The notes under the pieces are model-generated. The model saw only the letters and a list, made by a program, of their open reading frames with translations, ran no database searches and had not been told where the DNA came from. Position numbers and translations under genes: made by a program. Below are positions 8,986 to 17,173 of a stretch of 64,000 nt of DNA, in pieces. The first letter of the stretch is position 1. Every line of letters begins with the position of its first letter. Source of the DNA: Aminiphilus circumscriptus DSM 16581 (GTDB lineage Bacteria > Synergistota > Synergistia > Synergistales > Aminiphilaceae); contig NZ_JAFY01000007.1 in NCBI RefSeq assembly GCF_000526375.1, positions 496,001-560,000 on the forward strand, given 5' to 3'.

Positions 8986-11349
8986 ATGTCCGAAAGAAGA
9001 ACTTCTCCGAGGTGGAGACGGGTATCCCATCTGAGGGAGCGGGTCCGGAGGCTCGAAAAGGAGCGGAAGGCCGTTCTCAACGTTCTCGGAGCGGCCACGA
9101 GGATCACGGACTACTCTATGATCGTGGACAGGGAGGGCGGTGCGGAGGCGGTACTCTCCGAGGCGGTCTCGCGGATCCGAGCGCTTCTGCCTCTTAGGGC
9201 CGTCGCCTTTTTCCTTTTCGCCGAGGGTGGTTCGGAGATCGTTTGTGCCTTTGCGGATCCTCCGGACGCGATGACCTTTCTGGAACGGGAAAAGGAATGT
9301 CTCATCGAGAACCGTACCTTCGCCTGGCTCGTGGACCGGAGGAAGCCGCTCATCGTGGCCGCCGAGGACGGCAAAACTCTCCTGCTCCTTTCCGCCGTCT
9401 CGGCGGCGAACCGTACCATGGGTGTTTTCATGGGCGTTCTGGAAGCGATGCCGGAAGAGGCGCTGGACATGTCCCTCGCGTTTTTTTTAGGAGTGCTCAA
9501 CAGTACGGCAAGCGTACTGCAAAACCTGGAGCTGTACCAAATGGTCCGGAACTTGAACGAGGAACTTCGGAGAAAGATCGACAATCTCGAATGCTCCGAA
9601 GCGGCACTTTCGGAGTATCGGGACCAGCTTGAGATGCGAGTGACGGAGCGGACTGAAGATCTTGCCCGGGCGAACCGAGTGCTTCTCCAGGAAATCGCGG
9701 AGCGTAAGCGCGCGGAGGCGCTGGCGAGACGTCTCGCCTCCGAGGCGGAGGCGGCGAATCGGGCGAAGGACGAATTTCTGGCGAACATGTCCCACGAAAT
9801 CCGCACTCCCATGAACGGTATCATTGGGATGGCGGAACTGGTGCTCATGTCCGAACTCGATGTGGAGCAGCGCGATCAGATCGAGACCATTCGGGAATCC
9901 GCCGCTTCCCTCCAGGAGATTCTGAACGATATTCTCGACCTGTCGAAGATCGAGGCGGGAAAGATGGAACTCCACCGTTTTCCCTTCGATTTTTCCGTCC
10001 TTGTCGAAGGGGTTGGACAGCTCTTCTCCGCGAAAGCGGAGGAGAAGCGCCTCGGCCTCTTCGTCTTCTTCGATCCCGCTGCGCCACGCCGTGTTCAGGG
10101 AGATCCGGGACGTATCCGCCAAGTACTGGTCAATCTGCTCGGAAACGCCATCAAGTTCACTGAAAAAGGGTACGTGTTCCTCCATGTGAGCTGTCCGGAG
10201 CGGAGCGAGGGACACGGCGTGTTCCGTCTCACCGTTTCCGACACGGGCATCGGCATGTCCATGGAGGCGCAGCGTCACGTCTTCGAAAAATTTATTCAGG
10301 GAGACTCCTCTGCCTCGAAAAGCCACTCCGGCACTGGGCTCGGACTGTCGATCAGCCGAAATCTCGTGGAGCAGATGGGAGGAACCATCTTCGTGTCGAG
10401 CCGGGAGAGGGAGGGGAGTGTCTTCACAGTGCTCCTTCCCCTCCCTCTGGATGAAAGGAGCGACGACGCGAAGAAAGAAACGCCGGAACTCCTCGGAAAG
10501 CGGGCGCTCGTGGTGCGCCCCGATTTCCTCGGTGTGTTCGTCCTGGAGGAGTATCTGCGATGGTGGGGAATGTCCTGTGAAAGTGCGTTCTCGGCGGATG
10601 AGGCGAGCGCGGCTCTCCGGGAGGCGGAGAAGAAGGGGCTTCCCGTCGACGTGCTCGTGGTGGACCAGGACATCCCCCCTTCGGGAGGCGACGCGCTGGT
10701 GAGGGCACTTCAGGAGACTGCACTCTCTGCGCCTCCTGCGGTGATCCTGCTCGCCTCCATGGCCTACAAAATCCGGATGACCCGGGAGCAGGAGAACACC
10801 CGGGTCTGTCTCGTCAAACCCGTTCGTTCCTCCCTGCTCCACAGCACTCTGGTACGGCTTTTGCGAAACAGAGCCGATACAGAGAGCGGTGGAAGTGCGG
10901 AACGAAGCGGAGGCCATCGGAGAAGGCGCCGGAGTGCCCTTCCTCCCGTTCCGGAACTCAAGGCCAGGGTGCTTCTCGTGGAGGACAACCGGGTAAACCA
11001 GGCGGTTGCCCAGGGAATGCTCCGGAAAATGGGGTGCGAGGTGACGGTCGCGGCGAATGGGGTCGAAGCGCTGGAGCGGTTCGAGAAGGAGTTCTTCGAC
11101 CTGGTGTTCATGGATTGTTCCATGCCCGTCATGGACGGCTACCAGGCGACCCGGGAGATGCGCCGCCGCCAGGGAGCAGCGATGCACACCCCCATCGTAG
11201 CCGTGACCGCCAACGCCATGGAAGACGACCGTAATCGCTGTCTTGCCGCCGGAATGGACGATTATCTGGCCAAACCGTTCACATTCGCGGCGCTCCGCGA
11301 GCTTCTGGAGCGGACTCTCTTTCGGGTCCGCACGGAGCGGAAGGAGTGA
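8986..11349 (+). CDS. Hybrid sensor histidine kinase with two receiver domains
   Basis: 787 residues with no convincing membrane segment, so probably a soluble sensor. Order: a GAF-like sensor region (about 60-185), a charged coiled coil (about 190-262), HisKA with the phospho-acceptor His270 in [10 protein letters not shown], HATPase_c (about 370-490, with N, G1 and [10 protein letters not shown] boxes), a first receiver (about 505-625) and a second receiver (about 660-780) with Asp710. The first receiver is degenerate: its acidic pocket reads VVRPD instead of the usual DD pair, although the Asp and Lys (LVKP) survive. The layout resembles BarA/RpfC-type kinases without the Hpt. A 66-residue ORF follows 58 bp downstream. 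Confidence 0.85.
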   Translation: MSERRTSPRWRRVSHLRERVRRLEKERKAVLNVLGAATRITDYSMIVDREGGAEAVLSEAVSRIRALLPLRAVAFFLFAEGGSEIVCAFADPPDAMTFLEREKECLIENRTFAWLVDRRKPLIVAAEDGKTLLLLSAVSAANRTMGVFMGVLEAMPEEALDMSLAFFLGVLNSTASVLQNLELYQMVRNLNEELRRKIDNLECSEAALSEYRDQLEMRVTERTEDLARANRVLLQEIAERKRAEALARRLASEAEAANRAKDEFLANMSHEIRTPMNGIIGMAELVLMSELDVEQRDQIETIRESAASLQEILNDILDLSKIEAGKMELHRFPFDFSVLVEGVGQLFSAKAEEKRLGLFVFFDPAAPRRVQGDPGRIRQVLVNLLGNAIKFTEKGYVFLHVSCPERSEGHGVFRLTVSDTGIGMSMEAQRHVFEKFIQGDSSASKSHSGTGLGLSISRNLVEQMGGTIFVSSREREGSVFTVLLPLPLDERSDDAKKETPELLGKRALVVRPDFLGVFVLEEYLRWWGMSCESAFSADEASAALREAEKKGLPVDVLVVDQDIPPSGGDALVRALQETALSAPPAVILLASMAYKIRMTREQENTRVCLVKPVRSSLLHSTLVRLLRNRADTESGGSAERSGGHRRRRRSALPPVPELKARVLLVEDNRVNQAVAQGMLRKMGCEVTVAANGVEALERFEKEFFDLVFMDCSMPVMDGYQATREMRRRQGAAMHTPIVAVTANAMEDDRNRCLAAGMDDYLAKPFTFAALRELLERTLFRVRTERKE

Positions 11350-11407
11350 CGCCGCTCTCCGAGGAAGTTTCTTTCCCTGCGAGCACCGCCGTGAGGAGGA
11401 ATTTTCG

Positions 11408-11608
11408 ATGAATGCTCTGGAGTTTCTTCCCCTGTTCGCGGAACTCATCGGCAGTATCGCCTCCACGCCCGTTCCCTTGGGAGCCTTCGGGCGCATCGAC
11501 ACCAACGGGGAACGGGCGGGATACGTCATTTCCGTCGTGGTGGACGAAGGGCGTCTCCGGGATATTCACCCCCTCGACACGGGGGAGAGTTTCAACATCT
11601 ACGTTTGA
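11408..11608 (+). CDS. Small conserved-looking protein, function unknown
   Basis: 66 residues beginning MNALEFLPLFAELIGS. It is mildly hydrophobic at the start, then a short beta-rich, acidic tail (GYVISVVVDEGRL). I do not recognise a family. The ORF is supported by a strong GAGGAGG site 8 nt before the ATG and by its position directly after the hybrid kinase on the same strand. Its last 10 bp overlap the end of the convergent hydrolase gene. It could be an accessory to the kinase, but nothing in the sequence shows that. Confidence 0.5.
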   Translation: MNALEFLPLFAELIGSIASTPVPLGAFGRIDTNGERAGYVISVVVDEGRLRDIHPLDTGESFNIYV

Positions 11609-12438
11609 GGCGGAAGGCGCAGTTCCGGAGAGAGCGTGTCCCGAAGCGCCGTGACGACAGCGCACATGTGCCGGATCGGTTCCTGGGACGGGACGCCTCG
11701 GAGCGTGCGGAAGGAGTGGTCGCACCCATCGAGGACTAGAAAGCGTCTGTTCTCGCCCTCGCAGTGCACCAGGTTCGCGAGCCTCCGGCAGGATTCCTCG
11801 GGGAACGTGGCATCCTCGCTGCCGTAGAACACCGTGAGATGCTGCACCCGTGTCCTCCGGGCGGCTTCGTGCAGGTTTTCCTGGGCGAAGAGCGAGTCCA
11901 GAATGGGAAGTTTCCGGCTTTCCTGCGCCTCGGGCCTGAGGGCGTCGCCGCTTCCGGAGACAAAGAGGCATGGAGTGCCGGAGACGTCCGGTTTCGGAAG
12001 CTCCCCGCAGCCGGGGACGTGCGGCGGAGTGCTTCCCAGAAGAAACAGCGATTCGATTCCTCCGAGGGAAAATCCCCAGGGCCAGAGGGGGCGTTCGGGA
12101 AAACACGTCCGCACGTAGCGGAAGGCGGCGAAGATGTCCCACAGGTCCTGGGAGAAGGTTTTGCCCCGAAAAGCCTCTTTGGCCCAACTGTCGCGGTCTT
12201 CCCCGAAGGTATCCCGGTCCCGGCGCAGGCGGCTTGTTTCCACGAGACAGGAGGCGATGCGCTGTTTCAGGAGGAGCCGGGCTATGTCCCCGTACTTGTT
12301 TCCCTCGGTCATGTCGGCGCACCCGTGGACGCCGTGGAACAGAAGGACGAGCGGCCCCGGATAATCCGTCCCGACGAGATGCAGCAGGACCTTTTCGTCT
12401 CCGAAGGAACCTCGGATGGACACTCTTTCCACATTCAT
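11599..12438 (-). CDS. Alpha/beta hydrolase, dienelactone-hydrolase-like
   Basis: 279 residues with the alpha/beta hydrolase landmarks in order: an oxyanion segment LLFHGVHGCADM near residue 30, the nucleophile elbow GFSLGG near 125, an Asp in YGSEDATF near 215, and the catalytic His in GCDHSF near 242. It should cleave an ester or related bond in the cytoplasm; the substrate is unknown. ATG 12438 was chosen as the first codon after a GAGGAGGG site, with family similarity starting directly after it. It converges on the small ORF at 11408-11608, overlapping its end by 10 bp. Confidence 0.7.
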   Translation of the reverse strand: MNVERVSIRGSFGDEKVLLHLVGTDYPGPLVLLFHGVHGCADMTEGNKYGDIARLLLKQRIASCLVETSRLRRDRDTFGEDRDSWAKEAFRGKTFSQDLWDIFAAFRYVRTCFPERPLWPWGFSLGGIESLFLLGSTPPHVPGCGELPKPDVSGTPCLFVSGSGDALRPEAQESRKLPILDSLFAQENLHEAARRTRVQHLTVFYGSEDATFPEESCRRLANLVHCEGENRRFLVLDGCDHSFRTLRGVPSQEPIRHMCAVVTALRDTLSPELRLPPQT

Positions 12439-12720
12439 GAAAGACCCTCCTCGTGATGGGAGAATGGCGGAATCCGTGCGGAAAACCTTCCCGCACAGTC
12501 CGTTGCGTCGAAAGAACTTCCCGCGGGGCATTCTTTTCCGCCCCTTCAGGGCGGGTGCCTTCTTCCCAGTAGTGCTCCGCCGGAACCCCGGAGTTGTGTT
12601 TCGAAGACCACAATACCACTCCGCCTTGCGGAGAGGCAATGCGGCGGAAGGAAGAATGCCTCGCGGCATCCGGCTGAGGCGTGATCCCTGCGGGTGTCGC
12701 GGAGGAGGATGGAGGCGAGA

Positions 12721-12760
12721 CGACGACAAGCCCCGGGCGAATACCCGGGGCTTGTCGTCG
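12721..12760 (-). terminator. Very strong hairpin after the amino-acid binding protein gene
   Basis: A perfect 17-bp stem (12721-12737 with 12744-12760, containing CGACAAGCCCCGGG) and a 6-nt loop. It lies 46 bp past the stop of the binding-protein gene. There is no U-run on either side, so it may act as an RNA-stabilising or Rho-assisted end rather than a classic intrinsic terminator. Confidence 0.55.
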
Positions 12761-12805
12761 GAAGGCCCAAAAGATCCGTCGGAGAACAAGAGCGAAATGT
12801 CGGGG

Positions 12806-13564
12806 TCAGTACTGCATCCACTTGTCCCGAAGTTCCTGGAGCTTGCCCGTGTCGTCCATCTCCTTCAGCGCCTTGTTGAGTCCCTCCAGGAATGCCGTCT
12901 CGTCGAGGCGCGTCGCCAGAGCTTTCCCTGTTCCGGTGATCTCCTGGTCGAAGGCGAGCTGCACTTGTCCCGCGAAATCCTTCTGATCGACGAACTTCAC
13001 CGCCACGGGGCGGTCCATAAGGGTGGCGTCCACGCGACCGAGGGCCACTTCACGGACGCAGTCGTCGAACTTTTGGAAACGCTTCACCTCGACGCCCTCG
13101 ATGGTTCCGGCATAGGTGTCCTGAACTGTCCCCAGCTGTGCGGCGACGGTTTTGCCCTTCAAATCCTCCAGGCTCTTGATGTCCTCCCGTCCGGCCTTGA
13201 CGATGAAGGTGCTCAGGGAGATCTCGTAGGGAGTGGTGAAGGCAACCCGCTTGGCGCGCTCTTCCGTGGCGCTCATGCCTGCGGCGATGAGGTCGATCTT
13301 GCCCGAAAGGAGGGCGGGAATGAGACTGTCGAAGGGCATGTCCACCCACTCCACCTTTTTGCCGAGCTTCTCCGCGAGGGCATGAGTGAGGTCGATGTCG
13401 AATCCCTGGAGATTGTTGTCCTTGTCCCTGAATTCATAGGGTGGATAGGTGCTCTCCGTTCCGACGAGGATCGTCTCCTTCTCGAGGATCGCCGCCGCCG
13501 CCGGGCCGAAAGCGAAGAGGAACACCAATGCCGTGGTCAATACGACTGCGAGACTTTTTTTCAT
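12806..13564 (-). CDS. Amino-acid ABC transporter substrate-binding protein
   Basis: 252 residues with a signal peptide (MKKSLAVVLTTALVFLFAFGPAAAA) and the family-3 solute-binding fold: ILVGTESTYPPYEFRDKDNNLQGFDIDL near residues 32-60, PFDSLIPALLSGKIDLIAAGMSATEER, and the C-terminal DKW motif. It should capture a polar amino acid outside the membrane and deliver it to the ATPase/permease pair encoded divergently at 13746-15175. No lipobox Cys is visible. ATG 13564 has a GAGGAGGG site 10 nt upstream. The gene has its own strong promoter (13700-13728). Confidence 0.85.
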   Translation of the reverse strand: MKKSLAVVLTTALVFLFAFGPAAAAILEKETILVGTESTYPPYEFRDKDNNLQGFDIDLTHALAEKLGKKVEWVDMPFDSLIPALLSGKIDLIAAGMSATEERAKRVAFTTPYEISLSTFIVKAGREDIKSLEDLKGKTVAAQLGTVQDTYAGTIEGVEVKRFQKFDDCVREVALGRVDATLMDRPVAVKFVDQKDFAGQVQLAFDQEITGTGKALATRLDETAFLEGLNKALKEMDDTGKLQELRDKWMQY

Positions 13565-13699
13565 GTTCTTTTCCCTCCTCAATGATATGGTCGTACCTTG
13601 CGGAAATCGAAACGCGAGACGGAAACACGAAGACGCCCTGCTATACAAGAGTTGCGCGAAAAGCAAAAAAATGCACTCTCTGGCATGATTCGGCACATC

Positions 13700-13728
13700 A
13701 TAATAAGATGTGGACGTTGTTCTGTCAA
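13700..13728 (-). promoter_or_regulatory. Strong promoter of the binding-protein gene
   Basis: On the minus strand a perfect TTGACA (13728-13723) and TATTAT (13705-13700) with a 17-bp spacer. The predicted start near 13693 leaves a leader of about 130 nt. The -35 box ends only 18 bp before the start codon of the divergent ATPase gene, so the two transcription units overlap in their control region. Confidence 0.65.
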
Positions 13729-13745
13729 AGGGGAGGAATGGTTTC

Positions 13746-14525
13746 ATGGTGGCCGCCGTCGAGGTGAAGGGACTGCACAAGTCCTTCGGTACCCTGACCG
13801 TGCTTCAGGGAGTCGATCTGCGCATCGAGGAGAAGGAAGTGGTGTCCGTCATCGGGCCCAGCGGCTCGGGAAAGAGTACGCTGGCCCGCTGCATCTGCTG
13901 TCTGGAGGAGATACAGCAGGGGGAGGTCCGCCTCCACGGAGAACGCGTGGATGGAGGGCGTCTCCGGAACAAGGCCATGGCGCATCTCGTGGGGATGATC
14001 TTTCAGCAGTTTAACCTCTGGCCGCATCTCACTGCCCTGGAGAACGTCTGTCTCGCCCCCGTCCGGGTGCTCGGGCTCGCTCCCGAAGCAGCACGGGAAA
14101 GAGGATCGGCGCTCCTGGAACGGGTTGGCCTCGGGGACAAGCTCGGTGCCCGTCCGGCCCAACTCTCGGGAGGGCAGCAGCAGCGGGTGGCCATCGCCAG
14201 GGCCCTCGCGATGGAACCCAGGATCATGCTCTTCGACGAGCCCACGAGTGCCCTTGACCCAGAACTCGTCGGGGAAGTTCTCGAGGTCATGACCGATCTC
14301 GCCGCGTCGGGGATGACCATGCTGATCATCACCCATGAAATGCTCTTCGCCCGGGAGGTCTCCCACCGGGTTATCTTCATGGCCGATGGAAACATCGTCG
14401 AGGAGGGGACTCCGGAAGCGCTCTTCCTGAACCCCCGCATGCCGCGCACGAAGAGCTTTCTTCACCGCATGTCCGCGCATTTCGGCACCGCCCTCGTGGC
14501 GGAGGAAGGAAGAGGGCGGCGATGA
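13746..14525 (+). CDS. Polar amino-acid ABC transporter ATPase (GlnQ/HisP type)
   Basis: 259 residues. Walker [10 protein letters not shown] near residue 38, the Q-loop [16 protein letters not shown] near 85, the signature [15 protein letters not shown] near 140, Walker [15 protein letters not shown] near 162 and the switch His in IITHEM near 198 are all intact. It should power uptake with the permease encoded next (4-bp ATGA overlap) and the divergent binding protein. ATG 13746 follows GGGGAGGAATG. Confidence 0.9.
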   Translation: MVAAVEVKGLHKSFGTLTVLQGVDLRIEEKEVVSVIGPSGSGKSTLARCICCLEEIQQGEVRLHGERVDGGRLRNKAMAHLVGMIFQQFNLWPHLTALENVCLAPVRVLGLAPEAARERGSALLERVGLGDKLGARPAQLSGGQQQRVAIARALAMEPRIMLFDEPTSALDPELVGEVLEVMTDLAASGMTMLIITHEMLFAREVSHRVIFMADGNIVEEGTPEALFLNPRMPRTKSFLHRMSAHFGTALVAEEGRGRR

Positions 14526-15175
14526 CTCTCGACTTCTCGGTTCTGGTACCCTACGGGCACATGTTCGTCCAGGGCTTGCTCGTCACCGTGAAAGCCTCAC
14601 TCTTGGGACTCTCCATGGGAGTCGTCATCGGCGTCCTCGTGGGAGCGCTCCGGGTCGTCCCGATCCTCCCCCTGAGAGCTTTGGCGGCGACCTACATCTA
14701 TGTTATACGGGGAACACCCCTGCTGATTCAGCTCTTTCTCATCTATTTCGGCCTGCCCTCCCTCGGCGTCAACCTTCCCGCCTTCGTGGCGGGGATCATC
14801 GGCATCGGCATCAACTCCGGAGGCTACGTGGGAGAGATCGTCCGGGGAGGGATCGAGGGCGTTCCCAAGGGACATTGGGAGGCCGCTCGGGTCCTCGGCC
14901 TTTCCTACGGGCAGACCATGCGGTGCATCATTCTGCCTCAGGCGGTGCGGAACATGCTCCCCGCCTTCGGAAATGAGTTCGTCACTCTCATCAAGGAATC
15001 CTCCCTGCTCTCAACCCTGGCTATTACGGAGCTGACCATGGTGGGACAGCAGGTCCGGAGCGTGACCTACGCCTCCTTCGAAACCTTTCTGCTAGTGGGG
15101 GGCATCTATCTCCTGCTCACGAGCGTCGCCGGAGGAGCGCTGCAGCTCCTGGAAAAGCGATGGCAGGTGCGGTGA
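14522..15175 (+). CDS. Polar amino-acid ABC transporter permease (GlnP/HisM type)
   Basis: 217 residues with about five membrane segments and the EAA loop ([31 protein letters not shown], near residues 120-150) that contacts the ATPase. [17 protein letters not shown] near residue 61 is a family hallmark. Only one permease is present, so it presumably forms a homodimer. It overlaps the ATPase gene by ATGA, so the two are translationally coupled. Confidence 0.9.
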   Translation: MTLDFSVLVPYGHMFVQGLLVTVKASLLGLSMGVVIGVLVGALRVVPILPLRALAATYIYVIRGTPLLIQLFLIYFGLPSLGVNLPAFVAGIIGIGINSGGYVGEIVRGGIEGVPKGHWEAARVLGLSYGQTMRCIILPQAVRNMLPAFGNEFVTLIKESSLLSTLAITELTMVGQQVRSVTYASFETFLLVGGIYLLLTSVAGGALQLLEKRWQVR

Positions 15176-15423
15176 ATTGAGTTGGACTGAAAAGGCGCCT
15201 GCCTCCGGGGACGGGTCCTCTTCGGGTTGCCGGAAGGGTGCATGGAAGAGCGGACGGGGAAGCGTTCCGTGAAGAAAGGGCACAATCTGGTTTTTCGAGC
15301 GGACGCCGTCGGCGGAACGGTTCTTCAATGCGGCTTAAAATTCCCGGATCCGCTGGATTTTCTTGAACAGGGGCACATGGATGCGGATTTCGCGAGAAAT
15401 TTTTTCAAACGCTCGCCTCTCGG

Positions 15424-15520
15424 ACGGTTTTGAAACAACATGTGTTCTTCTTTTCCGTCGCTCCCCTGCGGGAGGGAGTGTTTGTGGCTCATCACGGTTT
15501 TGAAACGACACGCGCTCTTC
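15424..15520. repeat. Direct repeat pair, 70-bp period
   Basis: The unit beginning ACGGTTTTGAAAC at 15424-15450 recurs at 15494-15520, differing at five positions out of 27. Each copy is followed by a short CTCCC/GGGAG-type stem, so a roughly 70-bp segment seems duplicated and diverged. Confidence 0.45.
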
Positions 15521-15764
15521 CTCCCTCGTCACACGGGAGGCCTTTTTCCGAATCCTCCTGGGGAGTTGGGCGATTTTCGGCATTCTTGTCCTGGCCGGGA
15601 GAGCGTTTTGGCCTTCGGTGTGCTCCGGGTCGTCGTCGGTCCCGACCGGGGCGTCTTTGAGGAGGCGTCAGGAGGATGGAAAAACGAAACCTCCGTTGCT
15701 TGCATCCTCGGAACCGCTCTGGAAGACTTCTCGTATCGGGCGCGAAGGCGTAATGGAAAGAGAA

Positions 15765-15864
15765 GGAAGCTCTGAATAAAGACCTTTCGCTTTCCCTTGA
15801 CTCGGGTCGCATCAGGCTCCGCGAGGCGCCCTGCGGGGCTGACGCAGCCTTATTTAGAGATTCC
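15765..15864. repeat. Small inverted-repeat element, copy 2
   Basis: A 100-bp element with ends GGAAGCTCTGAATAAAG (15765-15781) and CTTATTTAGAGATTCC (15849-15864), an imperfect terminal inverted repeat. It contains the internal motif ATCAGGCTC, also present in the element at 22480-22568. Noncoding; likely MITE-like. Confidence 0.5.
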
Positions 15865-15924
15865 AGAATACGGCGGAAGAGCCGCATATTTGTCGTCCTG
15901 TGTTTCGAGAAAGGAGGAAGAACC

Positions 15925-17073
15925 ATGCCGGGAAGCTATTATCTTCCTGCGGTGAACCTCATCGATTTCGGTGCCGTCGCCAAGGTGGGGAGCTGGATCC
16001 GTACGCTTGGCGGGAGCAGGGTTCTCATCGCCGCCGCCGCGGCCCATCCCGGGGAGGAGCACGCTGCCCTCGCGGCGGAACACCTAGGCAGGGAGGGAAT
16101 CGCCTCGGTGCCCTTCGTGAAGGTTTTGCCCAATCCGACGGACGTGCTCGTGGAGGAAGGAGCCGCGCTCTACCGAGCCGAGAGGTGCGATGCGCTGGTG
16201 GCCATCGGGGGCGGAAGCGCCATGGATTGCACCAAGGCCATCGGTGCCGTGGTGACCAACGGAGGGGCCATCCGGGACTACGAGGGTACCAATCGGCTTC
16301 GGATCGCCCTGCCTCCCTTTGTGGCCATCAACACCACCGCGGGAACCGGAAGCGAAATCACCCGCTTCGCCGTCATCACCGACACGGAGCGCCACGTGAA
16401 GATGACCCTGGCGGACTGGCGCCTTACCCCGGACGTGTCCATCAACGATCCGGAACTGATGCTCTCCATGCCCCCTGGCTTGACTGCCGCCACGGGTATG
16501 GATGCGCTCTCCCACGCGGTGGAATCCCTCGTGTCCCTCAACGCCTCGCCTCTCACGGAGGCGCTCTCTCTGAAGGCGGCACGGCTCGTCTTCGACTTCC
16601 TCCCTCGGGCGGTGCGGGATGGAGGCGACCGCGAGGCGAGGGAGATGATGACCCACGCGGCCTTTCTCGCCGGAGCGGCGTTCAACAACTCGGGGCTCGG
16701 GCTGGTGCACGCCATGTCTCATCCCCTGGGAGCGAAGTACAATCTTCCTCACGGTGTCCTCAACGCCCTGCTCCTTCCTCACGTGGAACGCTATAATGCC
16801 GTGACCTGCTTCGAGAAGTTTTCCCTTCTGGGAGAACATCTGGGCATCGTGCGCTCCTGGCATTCTCCAGGGGAGAATGCGGAGACGACGCTCCAGGCCA
16901 TGGGGCGGCTCGCGGAGGACGTGGGTATTCCCGCGTCGCTGGCGCGTCTCGGGGTGAAGAGCGAGGATCTCGGGGAACTCGCACGCCAGGCGGAGCAGGA
17001 GGAGATTGGGCGCACCAATCCCAGAAAGGCGAGCGTCGAAACGATTCGGGAACTTTACAGGGCGGCTATGTAG
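15925..17073 (+). CDS. Iron-containing (group III) alcohol dehydrogenase
   Basis: 382 residues across the Fe-ADH family, NAD(P)-dependent enzymes interconverting alcohols and aldehydes. The nucleotide loop GGGSAMDCTKAIG is near residues 93-105, NTTAGTGSE near 135, and the metal site is intact: Asp and His in DALSHAVE near 194-198 and two further His in VHAMSHPLGAKYNLPHG near 263-277. ATG 15925 follows AAAGGAGGAAG. It looks monocistronic and ends at an intrinsic terminator. The substrate is not evident; relatives act on ethanol, butanol, lactaldehyde or 4-hydroxybutyrate. Confidence 0.85.
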   Translation: MPGSYYLPAVNLIDFGAVAKVGSWIRTLGGSRVLIAAAAAHPGEEHAALAAEHLGREGIASVPFVKVLPNPTDVLVEEGAALYRAERCDALVAIGGGSAMDCTKAIGAVVTNGGAIRDYEGTNRLRIALPPFVAINTTAGTGSEITRFAVITDTERHVKMTLADWRLTPDVSINDPELMLSMPPGLTAATGMDALSHAVESLVSLNASPLTEALSLKAARLVFDFLPRAVRDGGDREAREMMTHAAFLAGAAFNNSGLGLVHAMSHPLGAKYNLPHGVLNALLLPHVERYNAVTCFEKFSLLGEHLGIVRSWHSPGENAETTLQAMGRLAEDVGIPASLARLGVKSEDLGELARQAEQEEIGRTNPRKASVETIRELYRAAM

Positions 17074-17124
17074 CGGAGAGTCTTTTCCGTTGCGACCCAT
17101 CGAAAAAAAGACGAAGAACACCAC

Positions 17125-17173
17125 GCCCCCTGTCCCGGCCCTTTTCCCGTCTGTCGGCTACAGGGGGCTTTTT
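17125..17173 (+). terminator. Intrinsic terminator after the alcohol dehydrogenase
   Basis: Stem GCCCCCTGT (17125-17133) with ACAGGGGGC (17160-17168), a 26-nt loop, then TTTTT. It overlaps the last codons of the convergent kinase gene. A run of seven A at 17103-17109 could provide the U-run for the opposite direction. Confidence 0.6.

Larger units (their letters stand above)
15176..15924. other. 749-bp intergenic region with repeats
   Basis: No gene recognised. It holds a directly repeated 27-bp unit (15424-15520), a weak stem CCTCCC/GGGAGG followed by five T (15520-15547) that may terminate the transporter transcript, and an inverted-repeat element (15765-15864). No clear promoter for the alcohol dehydrogenase was found. 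Confidence 0.45.

Noticed and set aside
15424-15540. CRISPR array with TTTTGAAAC repeat ends
   Set aside because: Only two copies, the conserved part is 27 bp with five differences, and the stems following each copy differ; better explained as a short duplication.
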